The translations under genes and the position numbers were made by a program. From an uncultured delta proteobacterium (lineage in GTDB: Bacteria; Myxococcota; Myxococcia; Myxococcales; 40CM-4-68-19): a stretch of DNA of 64,000 nucleotides. Shown in pieces: positions 42,308-50,726 of this stretch; position 1 is the stretch's first letter, and every line of letters begins with the position of its first letter. The DNA is taken from NCBI GenBank assembly GCA_903911145.1, contig CAIWCD010000013.1:248001-312000 (forward strand), in the 5' to 3' direction. The notes below the pieces were generated by a model. That model made no database searches, was not told the origin of the DNA, and saw only the letters and a program-made list of their open reading frames with translations.

Positions 42308-43798
42308 GTGCATGCATTCGTGGCGGCTGCGCTGTTGCTTGGCGCGGCGGCAGGACACAAATCCGACGACGCCACACTATCGACGCCCGCGCAGCTCGAG
42401 GGGGCGCTGCGCGAAGCGAGCGAGGCGAGCTGTCCGGGGCATGCGGTCCGCGTCGATGCCGACCTGACGCGAGCAGCGCAACGATATGTGCGGGCGGTGC
42501 AGGTTGGCCAGGCCCAGACGGCAGGCGCGGAGCTCGCTTTCTACGCGTCGCTCGAGGCGATCGACGCGTCGCCGACCGGAGGCGTTGCGACGACGGATCG
42601 TCCAGCCAAGGCCGAGCGCGCCGTCGGCGATCTGCTCCCGCACAGCTGCCGCGTGACTCATGCAGGAGTCGCTGCGGCAAGGCTCACCGACGGCCGCGCG
42701 GTGATCGCGGTGCTCTCGGCGGACCGCGAGATTGAACTCGCGCCCCTGCCTGCGCGAACCTCGCCGGGTGCGAGCGTGCGCATCGACGGACGGCTGTTGC
42801 AGCGTGGGCTCTCGCTGCCGCGCCTCTATCACCTGACGCCCGCGGGAACAGTGGACGAGACGCCGCTCGACGTGGCTCACGGAAGATTTTCTCTCGACGT
42901 CAAGCTCGACGGCAAAGGAGAGCACACGCTCGAGTTGCTCGCGGACGGCGATGGCGGACCGGAGGTCGTGGCGATGCGGCGCATCTTCGTTGGCATCGAG
43001 CCGCCGAACGTCCCTCCCGAGCCGCCGCCCGAGGTGATTGGCGAAGGGCTCACTGGAGTCGCGCAGACGATCGCGCAACTGCGTGCTGCGCGCGGCTTGC
43101 CGCCGCTCTCACGAGATGCGGTGCTCGACGCGGTGGCCGCGGGGCACAGCGCAGAGATGGCGCGGACGCGGACCTTTGCGCATGTGCTCAAGAGCGACGG
43201 CTCGCTCGCCGATCGGCTGCTGCGCGCGCGTTACGCGCATCGGTTCGCAGGAGAGAACATCGGGCTCTCGGGTGACGCGCGCCTCGCCCAGCAGGCGATC
43301 CAGGAGTCGCCGGCCCACCTGATGAATCTGCTCGATCCGCGGCACACGCGGCTTGGGCTGGGAGCGGTGGCGGGCGTCTCTCCCGATGGGGCGCAGGGCA
43401 TCTATCTGACTGAAGTCCTCGCGCAGCCGGTCAAGGGTTCGCTCGATCCCTCGAGGGAGATCGCCGAGCAGCTTGCGCATGAGAGGCAGAGACTCAAGCT
43501 TCCGCCGCTCGTGCGCGATCAACGCCTCGACGCGCTCGCGCAGGCGCACGTGCAGAAGCTTGCGGCTGCGGCGGGACGGCAGATCGACGAGGACGTCGCG
43601 CGCGAGGCGATCGACCAGATCGGCTCGCTGCGCAGGGCCGTAGCGGAACTGCTGGTCGCAGGCGCGCCCGAGGACGCGAAGATGTCGAAGAACGCTGGCG
43701 CGCGCGACTGGGCCGTGGTCGGCATCGGCGCGACCTACGCAAGCTCGAAGCAGTACGGACCGGACCGGCTCTGGATCTTGCTGCTCTTCGCGCGCTGA
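42308..43798 (+). CDS. Secreted CAP (SCP/PR1-like) domain protein
   Basis: A 496-residue protein beginning at GTG with a signal peptide (VHAFVAAALLLGAAAG). Residues about 15-235 are unclassified. A CAP domain covers about 245-380: QLRAARGLPPLSRDAVLDAVAAGHSAEMA, AHVLKSDGSLADRL, FAGENIGLSG and HLMNLLDPRHTRLGLG. These supply the HxxxE/GENI motifs of the fold. A second, shorter repeat follows (AEQLAHERQRLKLPPLVRDQRLDALAQAHVQK), so there may be two CAP units. Function in bacteria is unsettled (adhesion, lipid binding or peptidase activity). Confidence 0.8.
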   Translation: MHAFVAAALLLGAAAGHKSDDATLSTPAQLEGALREASEASCPGHAVRVDADLTRAAQRYVRAVQVGQAQTAGAELAFYASLEAIDASPTGGVATTDRPAKAERAVGDLLPHSCRVTHAGVAAARLTDGRAVIAVLSADREIELAPLPARTSPGASVRIDGRLLQRGLSLPRLYHLTPAGTVDETPLDVAHGRFSLDVKLDGKGEHTLELLADGDGGPEVVAMRRIFVGIEPPNVPPEPPPEVIGEGLTGVAQTIAQLRAARGLPPLSRDAVLDAVAAGHSAEMARTRTFAHVLKSDGSLADRLLRARYAHRFAGENIGLSGDARLAQQAIQESPAHLMNLLDPRHTRLGLGAVAGVSPDGAQGIYLTEVLAQPVKGSLDPSREIAEQLAHERQRLKLPPLVRDQRLDALAQAHVQKLAAAAGRQIDEDVAREAIDQIGSLRRAVAELLVAGAPEDAKMSKNAGARDWAVVGIGATYASSKQYGPDRLWILLLFAR

Positions 43799-43807
43799 AG
43801 ACGCCGA

Positions 43808-44056
43808 TTAAGCCGACTTGCGCTGCGTCGCGAACGCCTCGATGGAGTTCTCCGGCGAAGCGGGCGTGAGCGCATAGTTCGGGCAGCGCACGCAGGTGAA
43901 GCTGTTCCAGCCGCGCTTGACCGCTTCGTTGAGGCACTCGTCGTAGCTGCCGCAGAAGAGGTTGCGGTGGGCCTCGACAGAGAGTTTGCGGCTCCCTTCG
44001 AGATTGATCGGGGTCGTGAGCTCAGTGGGGATCGGCTTCGCCAGGACCATGACCAT
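43808..44056 (-). CDS. Small four-Cys protein
   Basis: An 82-residue protein with a conserved-looking core around residues 34-60: C-x5-C then C-x2-C (FCGSYDEC, then FTCVRCPNY). The four Cys could bind zinc or an Fe-S cluster. GGAGG lies 9 nt before the ATG at 44056; a second ATG 6 nt later is possible. The gene is convergent with the CAP gene (9-bp gap) and divergent from the transglycosylase. I have not placed it in a named family. Confidence 0.65.
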   Translation of the reverse strand: MVMVLAKPIPTELTTPINLEGSRKLSVEAHRNLFCGSYDECLNEAVKRGWNSFTCVRCPNYALTPASPENSIEAFATQRKSA

Positions 44057-44214
44057 ATTGGAGCGCCTCCTCGATGCGGCTTGCTGCTTTGAGAAACGGA
44101 CCCGGACCACCAGAGCGATTCTCTGGTTGCGACGGGCGGCGGCCTATAGCAGAACGCCGCGAGAGGATCCAGTCGGCCAGATGGCGCAGGCGGCCTCGGG
44201 AACGGAAATCGCTC

Positions 44215-46503
44215 TTGATTGCGGCAGGACATCAGTGGGCGCGGCGCGCGCTCGGGGCCCTCGTCTGTGCCTTGGTGTTGTCCGGGATGCGCGTGGCGGC
44301 CGCACCGGATGCGGGCCAAAGCGTCGATGCCGATGCGCTTCGCGACGCCGCAGGAGAAGCGCTGGCAGGCCGCCACGATGCCGACGCGGCGCAGGGAGCG
44401 CTCGACTGTCTGCGTACACTGCCCGGGCCCGACGCGGCGGCCGACTGCGCGCTCATCCTCGCGCACGCACGATTTCAGCAAGGCGATCTGGCCGGCGCGG
44501 CGGCAGCTCTCGAAGGCACGCGCGGCAAACTCGGCATGCTCGAAGCGCATGGAGAGAAGTTGCTGGGCGAGGCGCTGCTGCTCTCGGGGCACGCACGCGA
44601 GGCAATCGAACCGCTGCGCTCGGCGGCAGACACCGGAGGAACCACCGGGCCGGGACTCGCGGCGGCGGCGCTGCTGGCAGACGCGCTGTTCGACACAGGA
44701 GCGATGCACGAGGCGGCAGCGCAGGCGGAACGTGCATCGGCACTCGACGGGCAAGCGCAGGGTGTGCGCGCGGCTCTCGCCTGGACCCGCGCAAAAGCCC
44801 TCGCCTCGCTCGCCGAGGCAGCGCGCGCGGCGAAGAGCGCACAGGGAAAGAGCGTCGCGTCGCAGGCCGCGAACGCTGCGCGCAGCTTCTGGCGCGACTT
44901 TCCCGATCATCCTGCCGCGAGCGAGGCGACGAAACTCGAGAAGCAGTTGGCGCGGCTGCCGGGAGGATCGCTGCCGGCCGTCACGCCGCGCGACCACCTC
45001 ACGCGAGCGAATCGTCTGCTGACGGCGGGGCAACCGGCGCTGGCGGTCACCGAGGCAGCGGCCGCGTGCGCGAAGCTTTCGGGAGACGCCAAGGCCGACG
45101 CGAATCTGCTGCTGGCGCGCGCGCTCGCCGCGGATGGACGACGCGGAGACGCAGGAGGGGCGCTCGCGTTGGCCGTGCATTCGACGCATCGGCGAACCGC
45201 TGCGCCCGCGCTGCTCCTACTCGCGCGCGATCATGCGCGAAGAGCGGACAGCACGGGCGCGGTCGCGCTGCTTGACCAACTGGTGCATCGTTTTCCTGTC
45301 GAACCCGAGGCCGACGAAGGCGCGTATCTGGCGGCGCGCCTGCTGCTCGACGCCGGCCAGACCGAGGCAGGACACGCCCGCCTGCTGCACGTCGCGGAGA
45401 ACCACACGGCGAGTGGCGCGGAGGCGCGCTGGTCGCTAGCGTGGCTCGCGTATCGAGCGGGCAGCGCAGACGCGGCGCAGCGATTTGCCGCCTTCGCTTC
45501 TCTCGCCAGCGACGACGAGAACCGCGCGCGAGGATTGTACTGGGAGGCGAAGGCAGGCCCGCCTGCGGCATCCGCTGAACTGTTCAACCGGGCGCTCGAA
45601 CGCGACCCCCTCGGCTGGTACGGACTGCTCGCGAGCGAAGCGCTTTCGACCGCCCCCAGCAAGGCTTTGCGCTTCCCTCCTGCTGGGACATCGGCGCTCG
45701 CCCTGGCCGGAGAACGTCTCGCCGATCCGGCGCGCAGGTTGCTGCGAATTGGCTTCAACGCCGAAGCGACAGAGGAGCTCGATCGCGCCGCTCATCAGCA
45801 CCGGCACGACCTTCTGCAGTTGCTGCCTCTCCTCTACGGATACCAGCGCGCGGGTCGATTCGACCGCTCGGTGCCACTCGCGCAGACGCTGCTCGCGGGC
45901 CGGCCGATCTCGCTCGCGGCGCTCAGCGCGAAGGCCGCGGCAGGGCCGGGCGCCGAGGATTCATTGCGTGCGCTCCTCGACGCGGCCTATCCGGCGGCCT
46001 TTGCGGACGAGGTCGCGCGAAGCGGTTCGGCGACCGGAATCGATCCCTATCTGCTCCTCTCGATTGCGCGACGGGAGAGCGTGTTCAAGCCCGACGCACA
46101 CAGCGCGGCAGGCGCGGTCGGCCTGCTCCAGTTGCTGCCCATCACGGCGCGGAAAGCCTCCGACGTGCGCGGCTTGGCAGCGCCGAGCGACGCCGAGTTG
46201 CTTGAACCCGCCGTCGCCATCGACGTCGGCTCCTGGTATCTCGCGCAGCTGCTCGCGCGCTTCGGAGACCCGGCGGTGGCGGTTGCGTCCTACAACGCAG
46301 GCCCGGTCGTTGTCGCGCCCTGGGCCAGGCTGGGCGCGGGCAAGCCGCTCGATGCATGGGTCGAGGAGATCCCATTCAAGGAGACGCGCCATTACGTGAA
46401 GATCGTCATCGGTGCATGGAGCGCGTATCGCATCCTCGCGGGAGGCGACCGTCCATCGCTCGCGGCGACAGTCCCCGAAGTCAAACAGGGGACCGACTTC
46501 TAG
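44215..46503 (+). CDS. Soluble lytic murein transglycosylase (Slt70-like)
   Basis: A 762-residue periplasmic enzyme. A signal peptide is likely in RRALGALVCALVLSG near residue 10. TPR-like helical repeats fill about 40-580 (the superhelical U and L domains of Slt70). The catalytic domain near residue 610 has RRESVFKPDAHSAAGAVGLLQLLP, with the essential Glu, and ASYNAGPVVVAPW. It cleaves the MurNAc-GlcNAc bond with anhydro formation. No in-frame ATG precedes the signal peptide, so TTG at 44215 is the best start, with low certainty. A palindromic element follows the stop codon directly. Confidence 0.85.
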   Translation: MIAAGHQWARRALGALVCALVLSGMRVAAAPDAGQSVDADALRDAAGEALAGRHDADAAQGALDCLRTLPGPDAAADCALILAHARFQQGDLAGAAAALEGTRGKLGMLEAHGEKLLGEALLLSGHAREAIEPLRSAADTGGTTGPGLAAAALLADALFDTGAMHEAAAQAERASALDGQAQGVRAALAWTRAKALASLAEAARAAKSAQGKSVASQAANAARSFWRDFPDHPAASEATKLEKQLARLPGGSLPAVTPRDHLTRANRLLTAGQPALAVTEAAAACAKLSGDAKADANLLLARALAADGRRGDAGGALALAVHSTHRRTAAPALLLLARDHARRADSTGAVALLDQLVHRFPVEPEADEGAYLAARLLLDAGQTEAGHARLLHVAENHTASGAEARWSLAWLAYRAGSADAAQRFAAFASLASDDENRARGLYWEAKAGPPAASAELFNRALERDPLGWYGLLASEALSTAPSKALRFPPAGTSALALAGERLADPARRLLRIGFNAEATEELDRAAHQHRHDLLQLLPLLYGYQRAGRFDRSVPLAQTLLAGRPISLAALSAKAAAGPGAEDSLRALLDAAYPAAFADEVARSGSATGIDPYLLLSIARRESVFKPDAHSAAGAVGLLQLLPITARKASDVRGLAAPSDAELLEPAVAIDVGSWYLAQLLARFGDPAVAVASYNAGPVVVAPWARLGAGKPLDAWVEEIPFKETRHYVKIVIGAWSAYRILAGGDRPSLAATVPEVKQGTDF

Positions 46504-46540
46504 ATGCTTTGAGTCCCAATCATTGGCACTCAAACCATCT
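46502..46540. terminator. 39-bp palindromic element (site D) between slt and rnd
   Basis: Pairs AGATG/CATCT, TTTGAGT/ACTCAAA and CCAAT/ATTGG are arranged around a single central C, with two C-C mismatches. The right half continues as the family half-site TGGCACTCAAACCATCTGCG. The slt TAG overlaps its left edge, and rnd ends 10 bp beyond its right edge. It serves two convergent genes. Confidence 0.75.
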
Positions 46541-46549
46541 GCGCCGAAC

Positions 46550-47887
46550 TCAGAACAGCTTGATCTGCGTCGGCTTGCGCGGAACGTTGGGGCTCGCGTC
46601 CTGCGCAGCGGAGACGGGTGCAGCTTGCGCAGGCACCGCCACAACCTCCGGTGCGGCCGTTGTGGCGGCGACAGCAGCAACACGCGGCGATTCAATCGCT
46701 GCCTGCACCGGAGCCGCGACCAGCGCAGCGAGCATCTCGACGCCGTACTGCTCGAGGCGAAAAGAGTCCATCCCTTCGACGAGCGCGAGCGCGGCGGCGT
46801 CGACCGGAGCGGCCTTGGCGATGGCCTGCAGCACGGCGTTCGGCGCAATCACCTGCACCTCGACCTTGCGCGCGTCCGCCCTCGTCTTGCGCCACGCGCG
46901 CAGCTGCTCGTAGCGCGCCTCCACGGCCGGGTCCTGGCTCGGCGCCCCGCGTCGCCACGGTGGCCCACCCTTGCCTGCCCCAGCCTGTGGGCGTGCGGGA
47001 GGCGGCGCGTTCAGGCCCGCCTCGACCGCGGCGAGCAACTCGGGTGCAAGCCGCTTCACCTGCGACGATGACGCGCCGGGAATGCCGACCAGCTGCTCCG
47101 CACTCTTCGGCAGCCGACGCGCGACCTCTCCGAGAAAGAGATCGGAGAGCACTTTGAAGGGGGGCCGATCGATCTCCTTCGCCCTTGCATCGCGCAAGAG
47201 ATAGAGCTCACGAAGCACCGCGCGCCCCTTGCCGTCGAACGTGCGCGCGATCTTCATCTTCTGCCAACCCTCGGGATCAAACGGGCGCGGCTTCGACTCC
47301 TTCATGCGCAGCCGGTCGAACTCCGCGCTCGCCTCGGCCGCCAGTCCGCGCGTGCCGAGTTGATCGGCCAATCGATCGCGCAGACGCAGCAGATATCGAA
47401 CGTCGTTGTACGCGTAGGTCAGCTGCTGCGCGGAGAGCGGACGCTTGCCCCAATCGCTCTTCTGCTCGTCCTCGACGAGCACGATGCCCAGCTCGTCAGC
47501 GAGCAGATTTCCCAGCCCGAAACGGGTCAAGCCCAGCGTCTTCGCGGCCGCGTGCGTATCGAAGATTCGTCCCAATCGCGCGCCATATTCGCGATTCAAA
47601 CAGAGCACGTCATATTCAGCCGCGTGGAGGACCACCTCGCGCGAACCGTCTGCGAAGAGCGGCCAGAGTGCCCGCACGTCGATCGCGAGAGGATCGAGCG
47701 CCCAGTCGCGCTCCTCGGTGCCAAGTTGGATCAGGCATACCCGCTCGGTATAAGCGTGAAATCCATTTGATTCGGTATCGAGCGCAATCCGCGAGCAGCG
47801 CGCAACGGCCTCGAGGCAGGCGGCGAACGCCTCGGCGGTGGCGACAAACTCTTGCGGACGGGCGGGGGCAGCGTGGGCGTCAGTCAT
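46550..47887 (-). CDS. rnd: Ribonuclease D
   Basis: A 445-residue 3'-5' exoribonuclease. The DEDDy exonuclease residues are seen in ALDTESNGF near residue 36, AAEYDVL near 90, and YAYNDVRYL (Y...D) near 155. An HRDC domain covers about 210-290 (LRELYLLRDARAKEIDRPPF, SAEQLVGIPGASSSQVKR). The last 130 residues are a disordered Ala/Pro-rich extension, longer than in the E. coli enzyme. It trims tRNA 3' ends and other small RNAs. Confidence 0.93.
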   Translation of the reverse strand: MTDAHAAPARPQEFVATAEAFAACLEAVARCSRIALDTESNGFHAYTERVCLIQLGTEERDWALDPLAIDVRALWPLFADGSREVVLHAAEYDVLCLNREYGARLGRIFDTHAAAKTLGLTRFGLGNLLADELGIVLVEDEQKSDWGKRPLSAQQLTYAYNDVRYLLRLRDRLADQLGTRGLAAEASAEFDRLRMKESKPRPFDPEGWQKMKIARTFDGKGRAVLRELYLLRDARAKEIDRPPFKVLSDLFLGEVARRLPKSAEQLVGIPGASSSQVKRLAPELLAAVEAGLNAPPPARPQAGAGKGGPPWRRGAPSQDPAVEARYEQLRAWRKTRADARKVEVQVIAPNAVLQAIAKAAPVDAAALALVEGMDSFRLEQYGVEMLAALVAAPVQAAIESPRVAAVAATTAAPEVVAVPAQAAPVSAAQDASPNVPRKPTQIKLF

Positions 47888-47948
47888 TGCAGGCCCGATG
47901 TATCACGGCGTCGCCGCGGGAACTGAACGACGTGACGGATATGATCGA

Positions 47949-49277
47949 TTAATCAGGAAGTATGCCGCGCGCTTCGAGTTCGCGGATGATGGGACGGAAC
48001 TCGCCCTTCGCCTTGAGCAGGCGGAGATCCTGCGCAAGCCCTGCGACGGCGCGATAGAACATCAACGCTTCCGGCGGCGGCTTGATTCGCAACGTCATCC
48101 GCGCCTCGCGCTGAAACAGCGCGCGGGTCTGCTGGAAAATCGGATCGCTGCCGAAGTCATAGACCCCTTCGGTCCGAATCGGCTTCTCGACGAGATCAGC
48201 GATCTGCTCGCAGAACTCGTACGCCTCGTCTTCGTCACCGAGGAAACGGAAGCCCGCCTCTTTCAACCCTGGTCCGACCTCGGGGCGCATGCGTCCATTG
48301 GCGTGCGCGGAGAGGAAGCCGCGATAGACCGAAGCGAACTTTTCCGACAGGAGTCTCGTCGCGCCGAAATCGAGCACTCCCAATCGACCATCGGGGAGGA
48401 TGAGGAAGTTACCGGGGTGCGGATCGACGTGAATGAAGCGCGCCGCATAGAACGGCCCCCAGATTGCGAATATCATCAACCGGGCAATTCGATATCTCTC
48501 TGCCTCGCTGGGATTGGTTTCAATCACGTCCATCAGGCTCGGAGCATAGAGCCGCGTCAGCGTTAATACCTTATGCGATGAAAGCTCGGGAATCGACCGA
48601 GGCACAACCAGTTCAGGATAGTTGGCTGCGGCGCGAGCATATGCAATTCCCTGCTTCGCCTCGGCGAGATAATCGAGTTCGCCGAGAAGCGAATGGCGCG
48701 CCTCTTCGTAATAAGGCCGCGCGTCGACCGAATCACCGCCGAGCGCAATTCCGCGCACGACGGTGCCCGCATTGGCCATATCGCTCTCCAATGCCTTATC
48801 CACGCCGGGGTATTGAATCTTGACGACAACCTCGTCGCCGCCGAGCGCGTCGGGGAGCTTGGCCGAATGCACCTGTCCCAATGACGCCGCCGCGATCGGC
48901 TCGCGGTCAAAGCGCGCGAAGAGCTCTTCGGGCGGCTTTCCGAGCTGTTCTTCGATGGCCTGCCGCACGCGCTCATAGGGCATGCGCTCTGGCGCTTGCG
49001 AGAGCAACTTGGCGACGATGCGGCGTGCGTCCGGAGGCAACGCATCGGGGTCCATCGCGAGCGCCTGGCCAAGCTTGAGCGCAGCCCCTTTCATTTCACC
49101 GAGCGTTCCGAGAATACGCTCTGCAGCGCGGCTCATCTCGGGGTTTGAATCCTCATCGCCGCCAAGCGTGCGGCGCGCCTTGCCCGCGAGCAGATCCCCC
49201 GTAGTGCGCGCCGTCAACCAGGCCACGCGCGAGAGGCGCTTGAGCCGGCCGGACTTGACGTGATCATCGTCGCTCAT
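47949..49277 (-). CDS. ABC1/UbiB-family atypical kinase (soluble type)
   Basis: A 442-residue ADCK/AarF-type protein. The KxGQ motif is in ALKLGQALA near residue 68, the AAAS Ala-rich loop is in AAASLGQVH near 130, the Lys in VVVKIQYPG near 150, the catalytic Asp in IHVDPHPGNFLI near 285, and the metal Asp in GVLDFGATR near 303. There are no C-terminal membrane helices, unlike the second copy at 55705. The family supports ubiquinone and other lipid metabolism. It lies downstream of fadL and a lipoprotein gene on the same strand (48-bp gap). It uses TTA and AT-ending codons unusually often. Confidence 0.88.
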   Translation of the reverse strand: MSDDDHVKSGRLKRLSRVAWLTARTTGDLLAGKARRTLGGDEDSNPEMSRAAERILGTLGEMKGAALKLGQALAMDPDALPPDARRIVAKLLSQAPERMPYERVRQAIEEQLGKPPEELFARFDREPIAAASLGQVHSAKLPDALGGDEVVVKIQYPGVDKALESDMANAGTVVRGIALGGDSVDARPYYEEARHSLLGELDYLAEAKQGIAYARAAANYPELVVPRSIPELSSHKVLTLTRLYAPSLMDVIETNPSEAERYRIARLMIFAIWGPFYAARFIHVDPHPGNFLILPDGRLGVLDFGATRLLSEKFASVYRGFLSAHANGRMRPEVGPGLKEAGFRFLGDEDEAYEFCEQIADLVEKPIRTEGVYDFGSDPIFQQTRALFQREARMTLRIKPPPEALMFYRAVAGLAQDLRLLKAKGEFRPIIRELEARGILPD

Positions 49278-49325
49278 CCGTTGATGCCTATCGGCCGACG
49301 ATGCGCGACGCCATCGAGATATCCA

Positions 49326-50726
49326 CTAATAGAGATATCGAAGCATCGCGCCGAAGGAGAAGAGCGTCCCACCGTAGGAATAGTTTCCCGTCGGATCGAT
49401 CGCCTGCGCCTTCACGGTATCGCGCGAATTGGCAACCATCAGCGCCATACCCAGATCGAAGTGGACCGGCTCGGTAAAGACCCGCAGCGGGTCCTGGAAC
49501 GTCGCGGTTGCGCCAGCGGAGAAGTTCTCGGTGAAGTTATCCAGATAGTTCGTCGCACCGACCTGATCCGGAGTCACCGCCGGTCGGACATAAGCGCCAC
49601 CGCGAATGGTGAGCCAATCGGTCGCGACATATTCGAGGCCAACGCGCGGCACGAAGATATTGCTGAAAGCCATCGGCGCGTCGTTCGCCGAGAAGCCGAG
49701 AATGCTCGAGAGGCCAAGCCCATCAAGCACCGCCCCGCTCGGGCTGATCTGCACATAGACCTGATCGTTCGGCGCCGAACTCCAGAGCAGGTAATCGAGC
49801 TGGAGAGAGAGAAGAAGCCGATTGGTCGCCTTGATGGTGGTACCGAGAGAGAACACGTGCGGCCAATACTGCGCATATCCCGCAACATTCAGGACCAGCT
49901 TGCCAATGCTGCCGAGGTCGATGGTCGTCGGCTGCGTATAGTACAGCACCGATTCGTCGCGCCAGGAGAGGCCGATCTTAATCCAATCGGTCGGCTCGAC
50001 GAGGATACCAACGATGGGCTTGATCTGCGTATTGAGCGCGACGTTGATATCGCGCGAATTAAAGCGGCGCGCGGCAAGATCGATGGAGAAGTCGACAGTG
50101 GCGATCTGCTCGGCGATCACCTGCGCACCCACGCCAATGCTCAAGCCATCAACGATCTTGACCGCCAACGACGACGCGACAACGAAGCGCTGCGGCTTGC
50201 TCTGATACATATAGAACTGCGGATGCGATTGATCGACCGTCTGCATACGCAGGAGCGCGCCGAATGGATGGCCGAGCGTGAGCCCAATCGCGACGCGGTC
50301 CTTGAAGATCGCGCCACCGAGAGGGAAGATCAGCGCGAGTTCAAAGCGCGGCGCGTTGTCCGACGTCGATGGTGCTATCGACGACGTGCTCCCTGGCGCG
50401 CGCGAGATGTTCAGGTTGATGATGGTATCGTTGAAGCCGATACCAAATTCAGTCTTGGTATGCCCGATCATTCCGGCGGGGTTATAGAAAATCGAGGAGA
50501 GATCGTCCCCGGCGGCAACGCTCGCGCCTGACATGGCGATCGAGCGCGGGGTGAATCCGAACAACTCATAGGGGTTCGCGCGGGCGGGGCCAGAACCGAG
50601 CGCGAAGAGCGAACCGAATACCGCGAGCAATCGCACAGCAGCGCCGGAAAGGATCTTCCTCGAGGGGATCATTGGAGTCAGTTCTCGCAAAGAGAGAGCA
50701 GCAAGTGAACGAATTGAAGCGCGCAT
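49326..50726 (-). CDS. FadL/OmpP1-type outer-membrane transporter
   Basis: A 466-residue protein (from the overlapping ATG). The signal peptide is clear in MIPSRKILSGAAVRLLAVFG and cleaves near ARA. The family N-terminus is ANPYELFGFTPRSIAMSG with SVAAGDDLSSIFYNPAGM. Strand-rich body and C-terminal aromatic (RYLY) end fit a 14-stranded barrel that imports hydrophobic compounds. The start at 50726 overlaps the previous stop (TAATG); an internal Met at 50672 gives a more normal signal peptide. The two genes are translationally coupled. Confidence 0.85.
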   Translation of the reverse strand: MRASIRSLAALSLRELTPMIPSRKILSGAAVRLLAVFGSLFALGSGPARANPYELFGFTPRSIAMSGASVAAGDDLSSIFYNPAGMIGHTKTEFGIGFNDTIINLNISRAPGSTSSIAPSTSDNAPRFELALIFPLGGAIFKDRVAIGLTLGHPFGALLRMQTVDQSHPQFYMYQSKPQRFVVASSLAVKIVDGLSIGVGAQVIAEQIATVDFSIDLAARRFNSRDINVALNTQIKPIVGILVEPTDWIKIGLSWRDESVLYYTQPTTIDLGSIGKLVLNVAGYAQYWPHVFSLGTTIKATNRLLLSLQLDYLLWSSAPNDQVYVQISPSGAVLDGLGLSSILGFSANDAPMAFSNIFVPRVGLEYVATDWLTIRGGAYVRPAVTPDQVGATNYLDNFTENFSAGATATFQDPLRVFTEPVHFDLGMALMVANSRDTVKAQAIDPTGNYSYGGTLFSFGAMLRYLY

